Assembly: GCF_005082585.1 (NCBI RefSeq)
Contig: NZ_CP034855.1
Coordinates: 434,001-498,000 of the forward strand
From: Buchnera aphidicola (Sitobion avenae)
GTDB lineage: Bacteria > Pseudomonadota > Gammaproteobacteria > Enterobacterales > Enterobacteriaceae
Direction of reading: 5' to 3'
Length of the DNA stretch: 64,000 bases
Position numbers and translations under genes: made by a program
The notes under the pieces: generated by a model
Told to the model about the DNA's origin: nothing
What the model saw: the letters and a program-made list of their open reading frames with translations, nothing else
The model's database searches: none
In this document: piece after piece, positions 31,414-40,381 of the stretch
Layout: each line of letters starts with the position of its first letter
How positions within the stretch are numbered: position 1 is the stretch's first letter

Positions 31414-32043
31414 ATGAAAAAAATATTAATTATTTTATGGATTTTCATATTCTCTTGCAATGTTTTTGCTTGTGAATTTAATAATGGAAAAGAATATACT
31501 ATAAAACATAAAATTATATCTAATATACCTGATATAATAGAATTTTTTTCATTTTTTTGTCCATATTGTTATGAGTTTGAAAAAACACATAACACCAGAT
31601 ATTTAATAAAAAAAAATATTAAAAAAAACATGAATATTCAAAAATATCATGTCAATTTTTTAGGAGGGAAGTTAAGCTCTATTTTAACAAAATCTTGGAT
31701 AATAGCACAACAAATGGGAATTGAAGAAAAAATTATTTTGCCTATTTTTCAAGGAATTCAAGATACTCATACAATTAATAACATTGATAGCATAAAAAAA
31801 ATTTTTAAAAAAGAAGCTGGAACAAGTGAACATCAATTTAACAGTTTTTGGAATAGTCTGACACTTAAAATACTACTTCAAAAACAAGAAAAAGATATTC
31901 AAAAATCTAATTTAGATCATATTCCAACAATGCTGATTAATGGAAAGTATGTAATTGACTATTCAAATATAGAAGAAATATTCAAATATCATTTTTCTAA
32001 AAAATATATCAAATTAATTCAATTCTTAATAAATAAAAAATAA
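31414..32043 (+). CDS. dsbA: DsbA, periplasmic thiol:disulfide oxidoreductase with a CPYC active site
   Basis: DsbA introduces disulfides into exported proteins. The 209-aa product (E. coli 208) begins with a signal peptide (KKILIILWIFIFSCNVFA, cleavage likely after residue 19, leaving Cys as the first mature residue). The thioredoxin-fold active site is FFCPYC (C49, C52) where E. coli has CPHC. The cis-proline loop HIPTMLINGKY is present. It is followed by polA, as in E. coli (dsbA-polA). The His to Tyr change gives the motif typical of glutaredoxin. Confidence 0.95.
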   Translation: MKKILIILWIFIFSCNVFACEFNNGKEYTIKHKIISNIPDIIEFFSFFCPYCYEFEKTHNTRYLIKKNIKKNMNIQKYHVNFLGGKLSSILTKSWIIAQQMGIEEKIILPIFQGIQDTHTINNIDSIKKIFKKEAGTSEHQFNSFWNSLTLKILLQKQEKDIQKSNLDHIPTMLINGKYVIDYSNIEEIFKYHFSKKYIKLIQFLINKK

Positions 32044-32083
32044 AAATTTTTATTTATTTTATTCAAGCATATTAAAATATATA

Positions 32084-32105
32084 ATTAATATCAATTGATA
32101 TTAAT
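32084..32105. promoter_or_regulatory. 22-base perfect palindrome upstream of polA
   Basis: ATTAATATCAA followed by its exact reverse complement TTGATATTAAT forms an uninterrupted palindrome 39 bases before the first polA ATG and 41 bases after dsbA. With no loop it cannot be a good terminator hairpin, so it looks more like a protein-binding site or cruciform. No regulator can be named. Confidence 0.4.
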
Positions 32106-32143
32106 CAATCAATTGTTATTAATAAATCGATTTTAATAAAAAA

Positions 32144-32197
32144 ATGAATGAAATAAAAAAAATGAATGAAATAAAAAAAATGAATGAAATAAAAAAT
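32144..32197 (+). repeat. three tandem 18-base repeats at the polA start
   Basis: ATGAATGAAATAAAAAAA occurs at 32144 and 32162 and, with its last base changed to T, at 32180. Each unit carries its own in-frame ATG and encodes Met-Asn-Glu-Ile-Lys-Lys (or Asn). The array is absent from E. coli PolA and looks like replication-slippage expansion of the start region. Confidence 0.9.
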
Positions 32198-33043
32198 CAC
32201 CCTGTTATTATAATAGATGGAAGTTTATATTTATATTCATCTTATTATGGATTCCGTGAATTTCAACATACTTCAGGACAATCATGTGGCGCAATATATG
32301 GCATGTTAAAAATGATCGATAATATCTTTAAAAAATATAAACACTCTGAAAAATTCATTATTGTATTTGATTCATCTCAAAAAACATTTAGAAAAAAACT
32401 ATTTAAGGAATATAAAAACAATAGAATGCCGATGCCTAATGCACTATGTATGCAAATTCAACCTCTTTTTAGAATACTGAAAAAAATTGGTATTAAAGTT
32501 TTAACTATTCCAGGAATAGAAGCAGATGATATTATTGGTAGTTTAGCGTATAAATTAGAAAATATAGGAGAAAAAATATTAATTATAAGTCATGATAAAG
32601 ACATGCTTCAACTTGTTACCAAAAATATTAATATATTCAATAAAAAAGATAATCGTATTATAACACCAGAAGTAATAAAAGAAAAATATGGTATTGCACC
32701 TAAGGAATTCATTGATTTGTTGGCTTTGGTGGGAGATGTCTCTGACAATATCCCAGGAATTCCAAAAATTGGCATAAAAACTGCGTTATTTTTATTAAAT
32801 AACTTTTCTAATATTAAAAATATTTATAATAATATTGAAAAAATACAATTCTTGCCATTACGCAATGCCAAAAATATTGCAATTGAGCTAAAAAATAATA
32901 AAAAAACAGCTTTTCTTTCATATGAATTAGCAAAAATAAAATTAAATATTTCTATTGATGTAAATTTAAATGAAATGATCATAAAAAAATATTGTTCTAA
33001 AAAGACATTTCGTGTTTTTCATAAGTATATTTCAAGTTTTTAA
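32144..33043 (+). CDS. polA: PolA reduced to its 5'-3' exonuclease domain
   Basis: The 299-aa product matches only the N-terminal 5' nuclease of E. coli DNA polymerase I (928 aa): IIIDGSLYLY, FDSSQKTFR, IEADDIIG and GDVSDNIPGIPKIG with the acidic metal-binding residues. It ends near the close of that domain; the 3'-5' exonuclease and polymerase domains are gone, with no remnant downstream. It would remove RNA primers and flaps but not fill gaps. Any of three repeated ATGs (32144, 32162, 32180) could be the start. The reduction is known from other Buchnera as I recall. engB follows convergently. Confidence 0.95.
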   Translation: MNEIKKMNEIKKMNEIKNHPVIIIDGSLYLYSSYYGFREFQHTSGQSCGAIYGMLKMIDNIFKKYKHSEKFIIVFDSSQKTFRKKLFKEYKNNRMPMPNALCMQIQPLFRILKKIGIKVLTIPGIEADDIIGSLAYKLENIGEKILIISHDKDMLQLVTKNINIFNKKDNRIITPEVIKEKYGIAPKEFIDLLALVGDVSDNIPGIPKIGIKTALFLLNNFSNIKNIYNNIEKIQFLPLRNAKNIAIELKNNKKTAFLSYELAKIKLNISIDVNLNEMIIKKYCSKKTFRVFHKYISSF

Positions 33044-33070
33044 TGAATATTTGTTATTATGTAGATATCA

Positions 33071-33688
33071 TTATTTATTTAAAATAATATATTCATTATA
33101 CCATTGATCTAGAATTGATTTGAATTTTTGAACACCAATTTTTTTGTACGATGAAAACAATATGACTTTAAAAAAAACTAAATACATATTTAATTTTTCA
33201 GATACCATATTGACTTGAACATTTTGTTGTCTGATTTTCATTTTATCGCATTTAGTCAAAAGGACCAAGAGAAAAACTTTTTTATATGAGGCTATAGTGA
33301 TTATTTTTTGATCAAGTTTTTTCAATGGATATCTAATATCCATCAGACATACAAAAATTTTTACTTGATCTCGTTTTTCTAAATAATTATATATTGTTTT
33401 TTGCCATTTTTCTCTAATCAACAAGGGTGCTTTAGTATAACCGTATCCAGGTAAGTCAACTATTCTTAAACCAGAAACTACTTCAAAAAAATTAATTAAT
33501 TGAGTTCTACCAGGAGTTTTGCTAAAACGAGCCAATTTTTTTTGATTTGTTAATGTATTAATAGCACTAGATTTTCCAGAATTAGAATAACCAACGAATG
33601 CAATTTCAACACCGTCTTGAATTTCTATATCAGTTATTTTTGCATAACTTTTTAAAAAATGTGTTTTATTATAATTTAATGAGTTCAA
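33071..33688 (-). CDS. engB: ribosome-biogenesis GTPase EngB (YihA)
   Basis: EngB is a small GTPase needed for 50S assembly and cell division. The 205-aa product (E. coli 210) has G1 GYSNSGKSS, the switch RFSKTPGRTQLINFF, G3 DLPGYGY and G4 TKCD. It converges on polA (27 bases between stops) and is divergent from typA, as in the E. coli polA-engB region. Confidence 0.95.
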   Translation of the reverse strand: MNSLNYNKTHFLKSYAKITDIEIQDGVEIAFVGYSNSGKSSAINTLTNQKKLARFSKTPGRTQLINFFEVVSGLRIVDLPGYGYTKAPLLIREKWQKTIYNYLEKRDQVKIFVCLMDIRYPLKKLDQKIITIASYKKVFLLVLLTKCDKMKIRQQNVQVNMVSEKLNMYLVFFKVILFSSYKKIGVQKFKSILDQWYNEYIILNK

Positions 33689-33761
33689 AAATTAATCCTA
33701 TTTTTTAAAATTATCAAAGAATTATTAAAAAAATCTTTTTTATAAAAAAAGTATTTTTTTA

Positions 33762-33780
33762 TACATGTTTGTAACATGTA
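33762..33780. promoter_or_regulatory. operator-like inverted repeat in the engB-typA divergent gap
   Basis: TACATGTT-TGT-AACATGTA is a perfect 8-base inverted repeat with a 3-base centre, lying 74 bases upstream of engB and 98 upstream of typA. Size and spacing suit a dimeric regulator, but none encoded here is known to bind it. It may be fortuitous in AT-rich DNA. Confidence 0.35.
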
Positions 33781-33877
33781 ATATATACACGTTATTTCCT
33801 CAAAAATGAATCTCGTCTTGTTATTCTATCTAAAACTAGTCTCGAATACATCTATTTATTATTTTAAAGGAAGAAAA

Positions 33878-35704
33878 ATGCATAAGAGTATAAGAAATAT
33901 TGCAATTATAGCACATGTTGATCATGGAAAAACTACATTACTTGACAAACTTTTACAACAATCAGGTACATTTGAAAAACATGAAGAAAAAACTGAAAGA
34001 ATTATGGATTCTAATGATTTAGAAAAAGAACGAGGTATTACAATTTTATCTAAAAATACTTCTATAAAATGGAAGAATTATAAAATAAACATAGTAGATA
34101 CTCCTGGTCATGCCGATTTTGGTGGTGAAGTAGAACGTGTAATGTCTATGGTAGATTCAGTGCTTTTAGTAGTAGACGCCTTAGATGGGCCAATGCCGCA
34201 AACACGATTTGTTACTAAAAAAGCATTTAAATATGGTTTAAATCCTATAGTTGTTATTAATAAAATTGATAGAATTAATTCTCGTCCTGATTGGGTGGTA
34301 GATCAAGTTTTTGATCTTTTTGTTAACCTTGATGCAAATGATCAACAGCTTGATTTCCCTATTATTTACACGTCTGCTGTGCTTGGAACTTCAGGAACAG
34401 ATTATCTAAACATGCAAAAAAATATGATTTCACTATATGAAGCTATTATTAAATATGCTCCTGCTCCTACTGTTAATCCTAATCAAAAATTTCAGATGCA
34501 AATTTCACAACTTGATTATAATAATTATCTAGGAGTAATCGGGGTAGGTCGCATTAAACAAGGATCTATAAAACCTAATGATCAAGTAACTGTTATTAAT
34601 AGTTTTGGAGAAAAACGTAATGGGAAAATTAATAAAGTTTTAAATTATTTTGGATTAAAAAGAATGGAGATCAATCAAGGATATGCTGGTGATATAATCG
34701 CTATTTCAGGTCTTAATCAATTAAAAATTTCTGATACAATTTGTCATCCAGATAATTTACAATCTTTACCAGTATTAAGTATAGATGAACCTACAGTAAA
34801 CATGTTTTTTTCAGTAAATACTTCGCCTTTTTCAGGAAAAGAGGGAAAGTATGTCACATCTCGCCAAATTTTAGAAAGACTAGAAAAAGAAACTATGCAC
34901 AATGTAGCTTTACAAATAAAAGAAACAAAAGATGCAAATATTTTCTCTGTTTCTGGACGTGGTGAATTACATTTATCAATTTTAATTGAAAATATGCGTC
35001 GTGAAGGATTCGAGTTAGAAGTTTCTCGTCCAAAAATTATTTTTCGCGAAATTAATGGCGTTAAAAAAGAACCATTTGAAAATGTAATTTTAGATATCGA
35101 AGAAAAAAATCAAGGCAGCGTTATGCAGTTTATAGGCGCAAGAAAAGGTGATCTAAAAAATATAATTCCTGATTCGAAAGGCAGAGTTAGACTTGAATAC
35201 ATATTATCTAGCAGAGTATTAATCGGTTTTCGTACAGAATTTATGAGTATAACTTCTGGAACAGGACTTTATTATTCATCTTTCAGTCACTATGATAATA
35301 TTCAAGATAATAACATTGGACAGAGAAAAAATGGAGTTTTAATATCTAATAGTACAGGAATGGCAGTTGGATTTGCTTTATTTAATCTGCAAGAAAGAGG
35401 AAAATTATTTATAGGACATGGCGCTCAAGTATATGAAGGACAAATAATAGGACTTCATAATCGTTCTAATGATTTAACAGTGAATTGCTTAACTGGAAAA
35501 AAATTAACTAATATGAGAGCTTCTGGGACAGATGAAGCAATAGTTTTAACAACATCCATTAATATGACATTAGAAGAAGCACTAGGATTTATTAATGATG
35601 ACGAATTGGTAGAAGTTACACCTAATTCTATAAGATTACGCAAAACCTATTTAAAAGAAAACGAAAGAAAAAGAGCTAATCGTAAAAAAATTGATTTAAA
35701 ATAA
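33878..35704 (+). CDS. typA: TypA/BipA ribosome-associated GTPase
   Basis: TypA (BipA) is a translational GTPase of the EF-G family acting in ribosome assembly and stress adaptation. The start is put at 33878 (608 aa; E. coli 607), with AAAGGAAG six bases before it; an in-frame ATG at 33806 would add 24 residues without a counterpart. It has AHVDHGKT (12-19), switch [21 protein letters not shown] and NKID, and the C-terminal signature [16 protein letters not shown] long hairpin follows the stop. Confidence 0.97.
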   Translation: MHKSIRNIAIIAHVDHGKTTLLDKLLQQSGTFEKHEEKTERIMDSNDLEKERGITILSKNTSIKWKNYKINIVDTPGHADFGGEVERVMSMVDSVLLVVDALDGPMPQTRFVTKKAFKYGLNPIVVINKIDRINSRPDWVVDQVFDLFVNLDANDQQLDFPIIYTSAVLGTSGTDYLNMQKNMISLYEAIIKYAPAPTVNPNQKFQMQISQLDYNNYLGVIGVGRIKQGSIKPNDQVTVINSFGEKRNGKINKVLNYFGLKRMEINQGYAGDIIAISGLNQLKISDTICHPDNLQSLPVLSIDEPTVNMFFSVNTSPFSGKEGKYVTSRQILERLEKETMHNVALQIKETKDANIFSVSGRGELHLSILIENMRREGFELEVSRPKIIFREINGVKKEPFENVILDIEEKNQGSVMQFIGARKGDLKNIIPDSKGRVRLEYILSSRVLIGFRTEFMSITSGTGLYYSSFSHYDNIQDNNIGQRKNGVLISNSTGMAVGFALFNLQERGKLFIGHGAQVYEGQIIGLHNRSNDLTVNCLTGKKLTNMRASGTDEAIVLTTSINMTLEEALGFINDDELVEVTPNSIRLRKTYLKENERKRANRKKIDLK

Positions 35705-35738
35705 GACAAACAAAAAACACTCAATATTATTTTTTTAA

Positions 35739-35781
35739 TTATATAATTCTATTTATTCAATAGAATTATATAAAATATTTT
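35739..35781 (+). terminator. 15-bp hairpin terminator between convergent typA and gmk
   Basis: TTATATAATTCTATT (35739-35753) is perfectly complementary to AATAGAATTATATAA (35759-35773) around the loop TATTC. AATATTTTTA follows on the plus strand. This is the longest perfect stem seen in the window and lies between two gene ends, so it probably terminates typA and perhaps also blocks read-through from gmk. Confidence 0.65.
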
Positions 35782-35805
35782 TACATTATTCAATATTCTC
35801 TTAAA

Positions 35806-36429
35806 TTAGCGTTTTAACAAATTAGAAATTAATAAGTTGTACTTATTTTTTTGATGAAATAAACACAAATGTTCAGCAGTAATAATGGTTATTAAATCAT
35901 TTACTGCTTTTTTAAAATCATCATTAATTATGAGATAATCATATTCTGAATAATGCTGCATTTCATCTACTGCTTTTTCCATTCTATGCGCAATAACTAA
36001 ATCACTATCTTGACCTCTTTCTCTCAATCTTTTATATAATACATCTTTAGATGGTGGTAATAAAAAAATACTTTTTGATTCTGGCATTTTACATTTAATT
36101 TGTTTAGCTCCTTGCCAATCAATATCAAGAAAAACATCAGTTCCAGAAAATAACATTTCTTCGATAGATTGACGTGAAGTTCCATAATAATTACTGAAAA
36201 CTTTTGCATGTTCTAAAAAAGATTTTTTTTTAACCATAATTTGAAATTCTTTTTTTGATACAAAATGATAATGTTTCCCGTGTAATTCACCAGGTCGTAT
36301 AATTCTCGTAGTATGAGAAATAGATACTTGAATGTTATATAAAGTTTTTGACTTTAATAATCCTTCAATTAAACTTGATTTTCCTGTTCCACTTGGAGCT
36401 GAAATAATAAAAAGAATACCTTGAGACAT
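35806..36429 (-). CDS. gmk: guanylate kinase
   Basis: Gmk phosphorylates GMP to GDP. At 207 aa it has the E. coli length, with the P-loop [10 protein letters not shown] (about residues 10-19), [11 protein letters not shown] (GMP-binding) and DIDWQGAKQ. Its E. coli partners rpoZ and spoT are absent here. It converges on typA and follows ygfZ on the same strand after about 115 AT-rich bases. Confidence 0.96.
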   Translation of the reverse strand: MSQGILFIISAPSGTGKSSLIEGLLKSKTLYNIQVSISHTTRIIRPGELHGKHYHFVSKKEFQIMVKKKSFLEHAKVFSNYYGTSRQSIEEMLFSGTDVFLDIDWQGAKQIKCKMPESKSIFLLPPSKDVLYKRLRERGQDSDLVIAHRMEKAVDEMQHYSEYDYLIINDDFKKAVNDLITIITAEHLCLFHQKNKYNLLISNLLKR

Positions 36430-36546
36430 AATATATTAAAAAATAGTTTTGGCTAAAATTTTATAAAAAATAAATATTTTTCTTTATAAAAAAAATAAAT
36501 CCTGTTTTAAAAAAACAAAATATAAATAAAAAATAATTACTATTAT

Positions 36547-37506
36547 CTATTTTTTTATGAAAAAGATATTTCTGAATCCACATATTCTAAATAAATTATT
36601 TATATTTATAGATTTATATAAAACTACTTGAATATAAATTTCTTCAAATTTAACATGAACAATAGATAACAAAACGCCAATTTTAGACCATTGACCATCT
36701 ATTTGTGTTTCAATAAATGAACCTATTTCAGGAAAAATATTCCCTTTACTGATCAAATAACATAAATAATATTTATTTGTTTTTTTAAAAAATATTCGCG
36801 CTATTGTTTCTTGTCCATAATAACATCCTTTTTTAAAGCTTATAGCTTTAAGCTTATCTAAATTAATTGCTTGTGGTGTGAATCTTTTAGAACATGTTTT
36901 ATCAATAATAGGAAATCCGGCTTCAATATCTAACAATAACCATTGCTTGCTATTATTAAAAAATATTTTTTTATTAATTTTTTTTTTAAAAATTAAAAAA
37001 TCTGCAAAAGATAAAACTAATAAAAATCGTTCAGATGGATCTGAATACCATAATATAGTCGTATTTTCTTCATGCATTACTGGACAATTTTCGCTTGGAA
37101 TATCAATAAAAAAATTTGATAAAAATGCTCGAGCATCTGATCCTACAATTCCTATTAAACAAATATCATGTAATTCATGAAATTTTATTTTTGAAAAAAT
37201 AGAATACTTATGCATTTCTCTCATTTGAATTTCAGAAACACTTTTTCTTTGAATATAACCATAACCTTTTTCATAATGAAATAAACGCAAAGTACTCCAT
37301 ACTTTTCCATTAATATTACAATGTGCACAAAGTGCATGATGCGTTTCAAGTAAAAAATTCATATCAATAGTTAATTGATTTTGAAGATATGTTTTACTAT
37401 CTAGACCTTCTACATAAATTAAAGACCATTCTTCAAGTAATATCATAGTTAATGATAATTCATGTGAGGGATAAACAACATTTTGTAACGATACAAATGA
37501 TGGCAT
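36547..37506 (-). CDS. ygfZ: YgfZ, folate-binding protein for Fe-S enzyme maintenance
   Basis: YgfZ is a tetrahydrofolate-binding protein that supports iron-sulfur enzymes such as the radical-SAM enzyme MiaB, also encoded here. The 319-aa product (E. coli 326) has the GcvT-like fold and the family signature KKGCYYGQETIAR with its key cysteine. An A10 run in the coding strand (36978-36987) is in frame. It is divergent from prfB, which in E. coli also lies in the same region. Confidence 0.93.
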   Translation of the reverse strand: MPSFVSLQNVVYPSHELSLTMILLEEWSLIYVEGLDSKTYLQNQLTIDMNFLLETHHALCAHCNINGKVWSTLRLFHYEKGYGYIQRKSVSEIQMREMHKYSIFSKIKFHELHDICLIGIVGSDARAFLSNFFIDIPSENCPVMHEENTTILWYSDPSERFLLVLSFADFLIFKKKINKKIFFNNSKQWLLLDIEAGFPIIDKTCSKRFTPQAINLDKLKAISFKKGCYYGQETIARIFFKKTNKYYLCYLISKGNIFPEIGSFIETQIDGQWSKIGVLLSIVHVKFEEIYIQVVLYKSININNLFRICGFRNIFFIKK

Positions 37507-37679
37507 TATTTTTATTTCCTAATAATACATTTAATGCAAATTATATAAAATCAAAATAAATGTATCTATTGAATTAAATAGATATAATAAAAAATGTATT
37601 TTTTAAATATTATTAAAGTATACAAAAAAATTTAAAAATTTTTCAAATTTAATTAAATTAAGAGAAGAAATGTAAAATT

Positions 37680-38778
37680 ATGTTAGAAACAAACACAATA
37701 ATTAATCAAATAAAAAATCTTAAAAAACGTATAAAAGATCTCAAGAGGTATCTTTGACTATAATGAGAAAAAAATACGGCTTGCAGAAATTAATTTAGAA
37801 TTATCATCACCTAAAATATGGGAGGAACAAACATCTATTAAAAAACTTAATAAAGAAAAATATTTATTAAATTCTATAATTCAAAATATTAATGAAATCG
37901 AACAAAATATAAAAGAAGTAATTATTTTTTTAGAGTTAGCAACAGAAACAGAAGATAATACAATATTAAAAGATTCTTTGATAGAAATGCAAAAAATAGA
38001 AAAAAAAATCAAGAAACTTGAATTTTATCGTATGTTTTCAAAAAAATATGACAACTGTAATTGCTATATTGATATACAATCTGGTTCAGGTGGAATAGAA
38101 GCACAAGACTGGTCTAAAATGTTACTTAGAATGTACTTGAGATGGACTGATAAAAAAGGATTTGAGACAGAAGTTATCCACGAATCTGTTGGAGACATAG
38201 TTGGAATTAAATCCTCTACTATTAAAGTAATCGGAGATTACGCTTTTGGATGGCTAAGAACAGAAACAGGTATACATCGTTTAATTAGAAAAAGCCCTTT
38301 TGATTCTGGGAAAAGACGTCATACTTCTTTCAGTTCAGTTTTTATATATCCAGATGTAGATGATAAAATTCGTATAAATATCAATTATTCTGATCTAAGA
38401 ATTGATGTATACAGAGCATCTGGAGCTGGAGGTCAACATGTAAATCGAACAGAATCAGCTGTACGTATTACTCATTTACCTACAAATATTGTTACTCAAT
38501 GTCAAAATAATCGTTCTCAACATAAGAATAAAGAACAAGCAATAAAACAAATGAAATCAAAACTATATGAAATACAAATAAGAAAAAAAAATGAGCAAAA
38601 ACGAGAATTGGAAAAAAATAAATCAGATATCACCTGGGGAAATCAAATACGTTCATACATCTTAGATAATTCAAAAATTAAAGATCTTCGTACTGGCGTT
38701 GAAAAAAATCATATTCAATCTGTTTTAGATGGGGATTTAGATGATTTTATTGAACAAAGTTTAATCATGGGATTATAA
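37680..38778 (+). CDS. prfB: peptide chain release factor 2, with programmed +1 frameshift
   Basis: RF2 terminates translation at UGA and UAA. An ATG at 37680 opens 25 codons ending ...CTC AAG AGG TAT CTT, then an in-frame TGA at 37755-37757. Skipping the T at 37755 resumes at GAC (37756) and runs to 38778. The total is 365 aa, exactly the E. coli length. The stop-codon recognition motif SPF and the catalytic GGQ (250-252) are present, and residue 246 is Ala, as in most bacteria, not the Thr of E. coli K-12. lysS follows after nine bases, reversing the E. coli prfB-lysS order only in spacing detail. Confidence 0.97.
37743..37758 (+). promoter_or_regulatory. prfB programmed +1 frameshift site
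   Basis: The site reads AAGAGG-TAT-CTT-TGA-C. It keeps the slippery CUU, the UGA stop followed by C, and an internal purine-rich Shine-Dalgarno-like element three bases before CUU (AGGGGG in E. coli). Low RF2 slows reading of UGA and favours the shift, making RF2 autoregulatory. This is an established mechanism, and all its elements are visible here. Confidence 0.95.
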
Positions 38779-38787
38779 GGAATACAG

Positions 38788-40308
38788 ATGTTAGAAGTAA
38801 AAAATAATAATAATGACGAAAATAATGTTTCTAATAATGAAATTCAAAGAAGAGAAAAAAAACTTATTGATATGAAAAAAAAAGGATTTTCTTTTCCAAA
38901 TAATTTTAAAAAAAATACGACATCAAAAAACATTCTTCGAAAATATCAAACAAAAGATAATATTGAACTTAAAGTATTAAATATTGAAGTTGCTGTCGCT
39001 GGCCGTATGATACAAAGACGTATTATGGGAAAAGCTGCGTTTTTTACGCTACAAGATATGGAAGGAAAAATACAAATTTATATAAATGAAAAACAAATAT
39101 CATCTGATTTTTATAATTCTCATTTTAAACAATGGGATCTTGGGGATATTTTAGGTGTAATTGGTGTATTATTTAAAACCAAAACGGGAGAGTTGTCTAT
39201 TCATTGTAAAAATATAGATATACTTAATAAATCATTAAAACCTTTACCAGACAAGTTCCATGGTTTATCTAATCAAGAAACACGTTATCGAAAAAGATAT
39301 TTAGATCTAATTAGCAATAATAAATTATATGATATTTTTAAAAAGCGTTCTAATATTATTACGACAATTCGAAATTTCATGATACATAATAATTTTTTAG
39401 AAGTAGAAACTCCAATGTTACAAAATATTCCTGGAGGAGCAAATGCGCGTCCCTTTATTACTTACCATAATGAAATTAACGATAAAATGTATTTAAGAAT
39501 TGCTCCTGAATTATATTTAAAAAAATTAATTATTGGTGGTTTTGAACGTATTTTCGAACTTAATAGAAATTTTCGTAATGAAGGAGTATCTGCTCGTCAT
39601 AATCCAGAATTTACTATGATGGAAGCATATATTGCATACTCTAACTATGAAGATATAATGGTTCTAATAGAAAATATTTTTAAAAAAATTATCGAATCAC
39701 ACTTTAAAAGTAAGAAAATCATATTCCATCAAAATGAATTTGATTTTAGCAAACCATTTCATAGATTAACTATGAAAAATGCTATTCTTAAATTTAATTC
39801 AAATATCACTCTATCTGATTTAAATGATTTTAATAAAACCAAAAAATTTGCACAATCTATAGGTATAAAAATAGAAAAAAAATGGGGAAGTGGTGAGATA
39901 GAAACTAAAATATTTGAAAAAACAGTAGAAAAAAAATTAATTCAACCAACTTTCATAACGCAATACCCAGTAGAAGTTTCTCCATTAGCAAGACGTAATG
40001 ATATAAATCCAGATACAACTGATAGATTCGAACTGTTTATTGCTGGATACGAAATAGGAAATGGATTTTCAGAACTAAATGATGTAGAAGATCAGAAAAT
40101 ACGTTTTTTAAATCAAATCAAAAAAGCAAATAAAGAAGAAAATAAAAACATATTTTATGATCAAGATTATATAGAAGCATTAAAATATGGTTTACCACCA
40201 ACGTCAGGATTTGGAATTGGAATAGATCGTTTAATCATGATACTGACTAATCAAATTAGTATTCGTGATGTAATTTTATTTCCGACACTTCGTTCTTTTA
40301 AAAAATAA
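38788..40308 (+). CDS. lysS: lysyl-tRNA synthetase (class II)
   Basis: LysRS charges tRNA-Lys. The 506-aa protein (E. coli LysS 505) has an N-terminal OB-fold anticodon-binding domain (VAVAGRMIQRRIMGKAAF), motif 2 (FRNEGVSARHNPEFTMMEAY) and motif 3 (GFGIGIDRL). AAGGAA overlaps the prfB stop and serves as ribosome-binding site, so prfB and lysS form one operon. Confidence 0.97.
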   Translation: MLEVKNNNNDENNVSNNEIQRREKKLIDMKKKGFSFPNNFKKNTTSKNILRKYQTKDNIELKVLNIEVAVAGRMIQRRIMGKAAFFTLQDMEGKIQIYINEKQISSDFYNSHFKQWDLGDILGVIGVLFKTKTGELSIHCKNIDILNKSLKPLPDKFHGLSNQETRYRKRYLDLISNNKLYDIFKKRSNIITTIRNFMIHNNFLEVETPMLQNIPGGANARPFITYHNEINDKMYLRIAPELYLKKLIIGGFERIFELNRNFRNEGVSARHNPEFTMMEAYIAYSNYEDIMVLIENIFKKIIESHFKSKKIIFHQNEFDFSKPFHRLTMKNAILKFNSNITLSDLNDFNKTKKFAQSIGIKIEKKWGSGEIETKIFEKTVEKKLIQPTFITQYPVEVSPLARRNDINPDTTDRFELFIAGYEIGNGFSELNDVEDQKIRFLNQIKKANKEENKNIFYDQDYIEALKYGLPPTSGFGIGIDRLIMILTNQISIRDVILFPTLRSFKK

Positions 40309-40381
40309 TTTTATTAATTAATAATTTGCATTTTAAAAGATATATAAAAAAAAATATTTTTAAAATTTAATGAGATATAAA

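Noticed and set aside
33806..33877. 24-codon N-terminal extension of typA
   Set aside because: No counterpart in TypA, whereas ATG 33878 has a strong Shine-Dalgarno sequence and aligns with the E. coli start.
40311..40324. 14-base AT palindrome after lysS
   Set aside because: Made of A and T only and short; not distinguishable from background.
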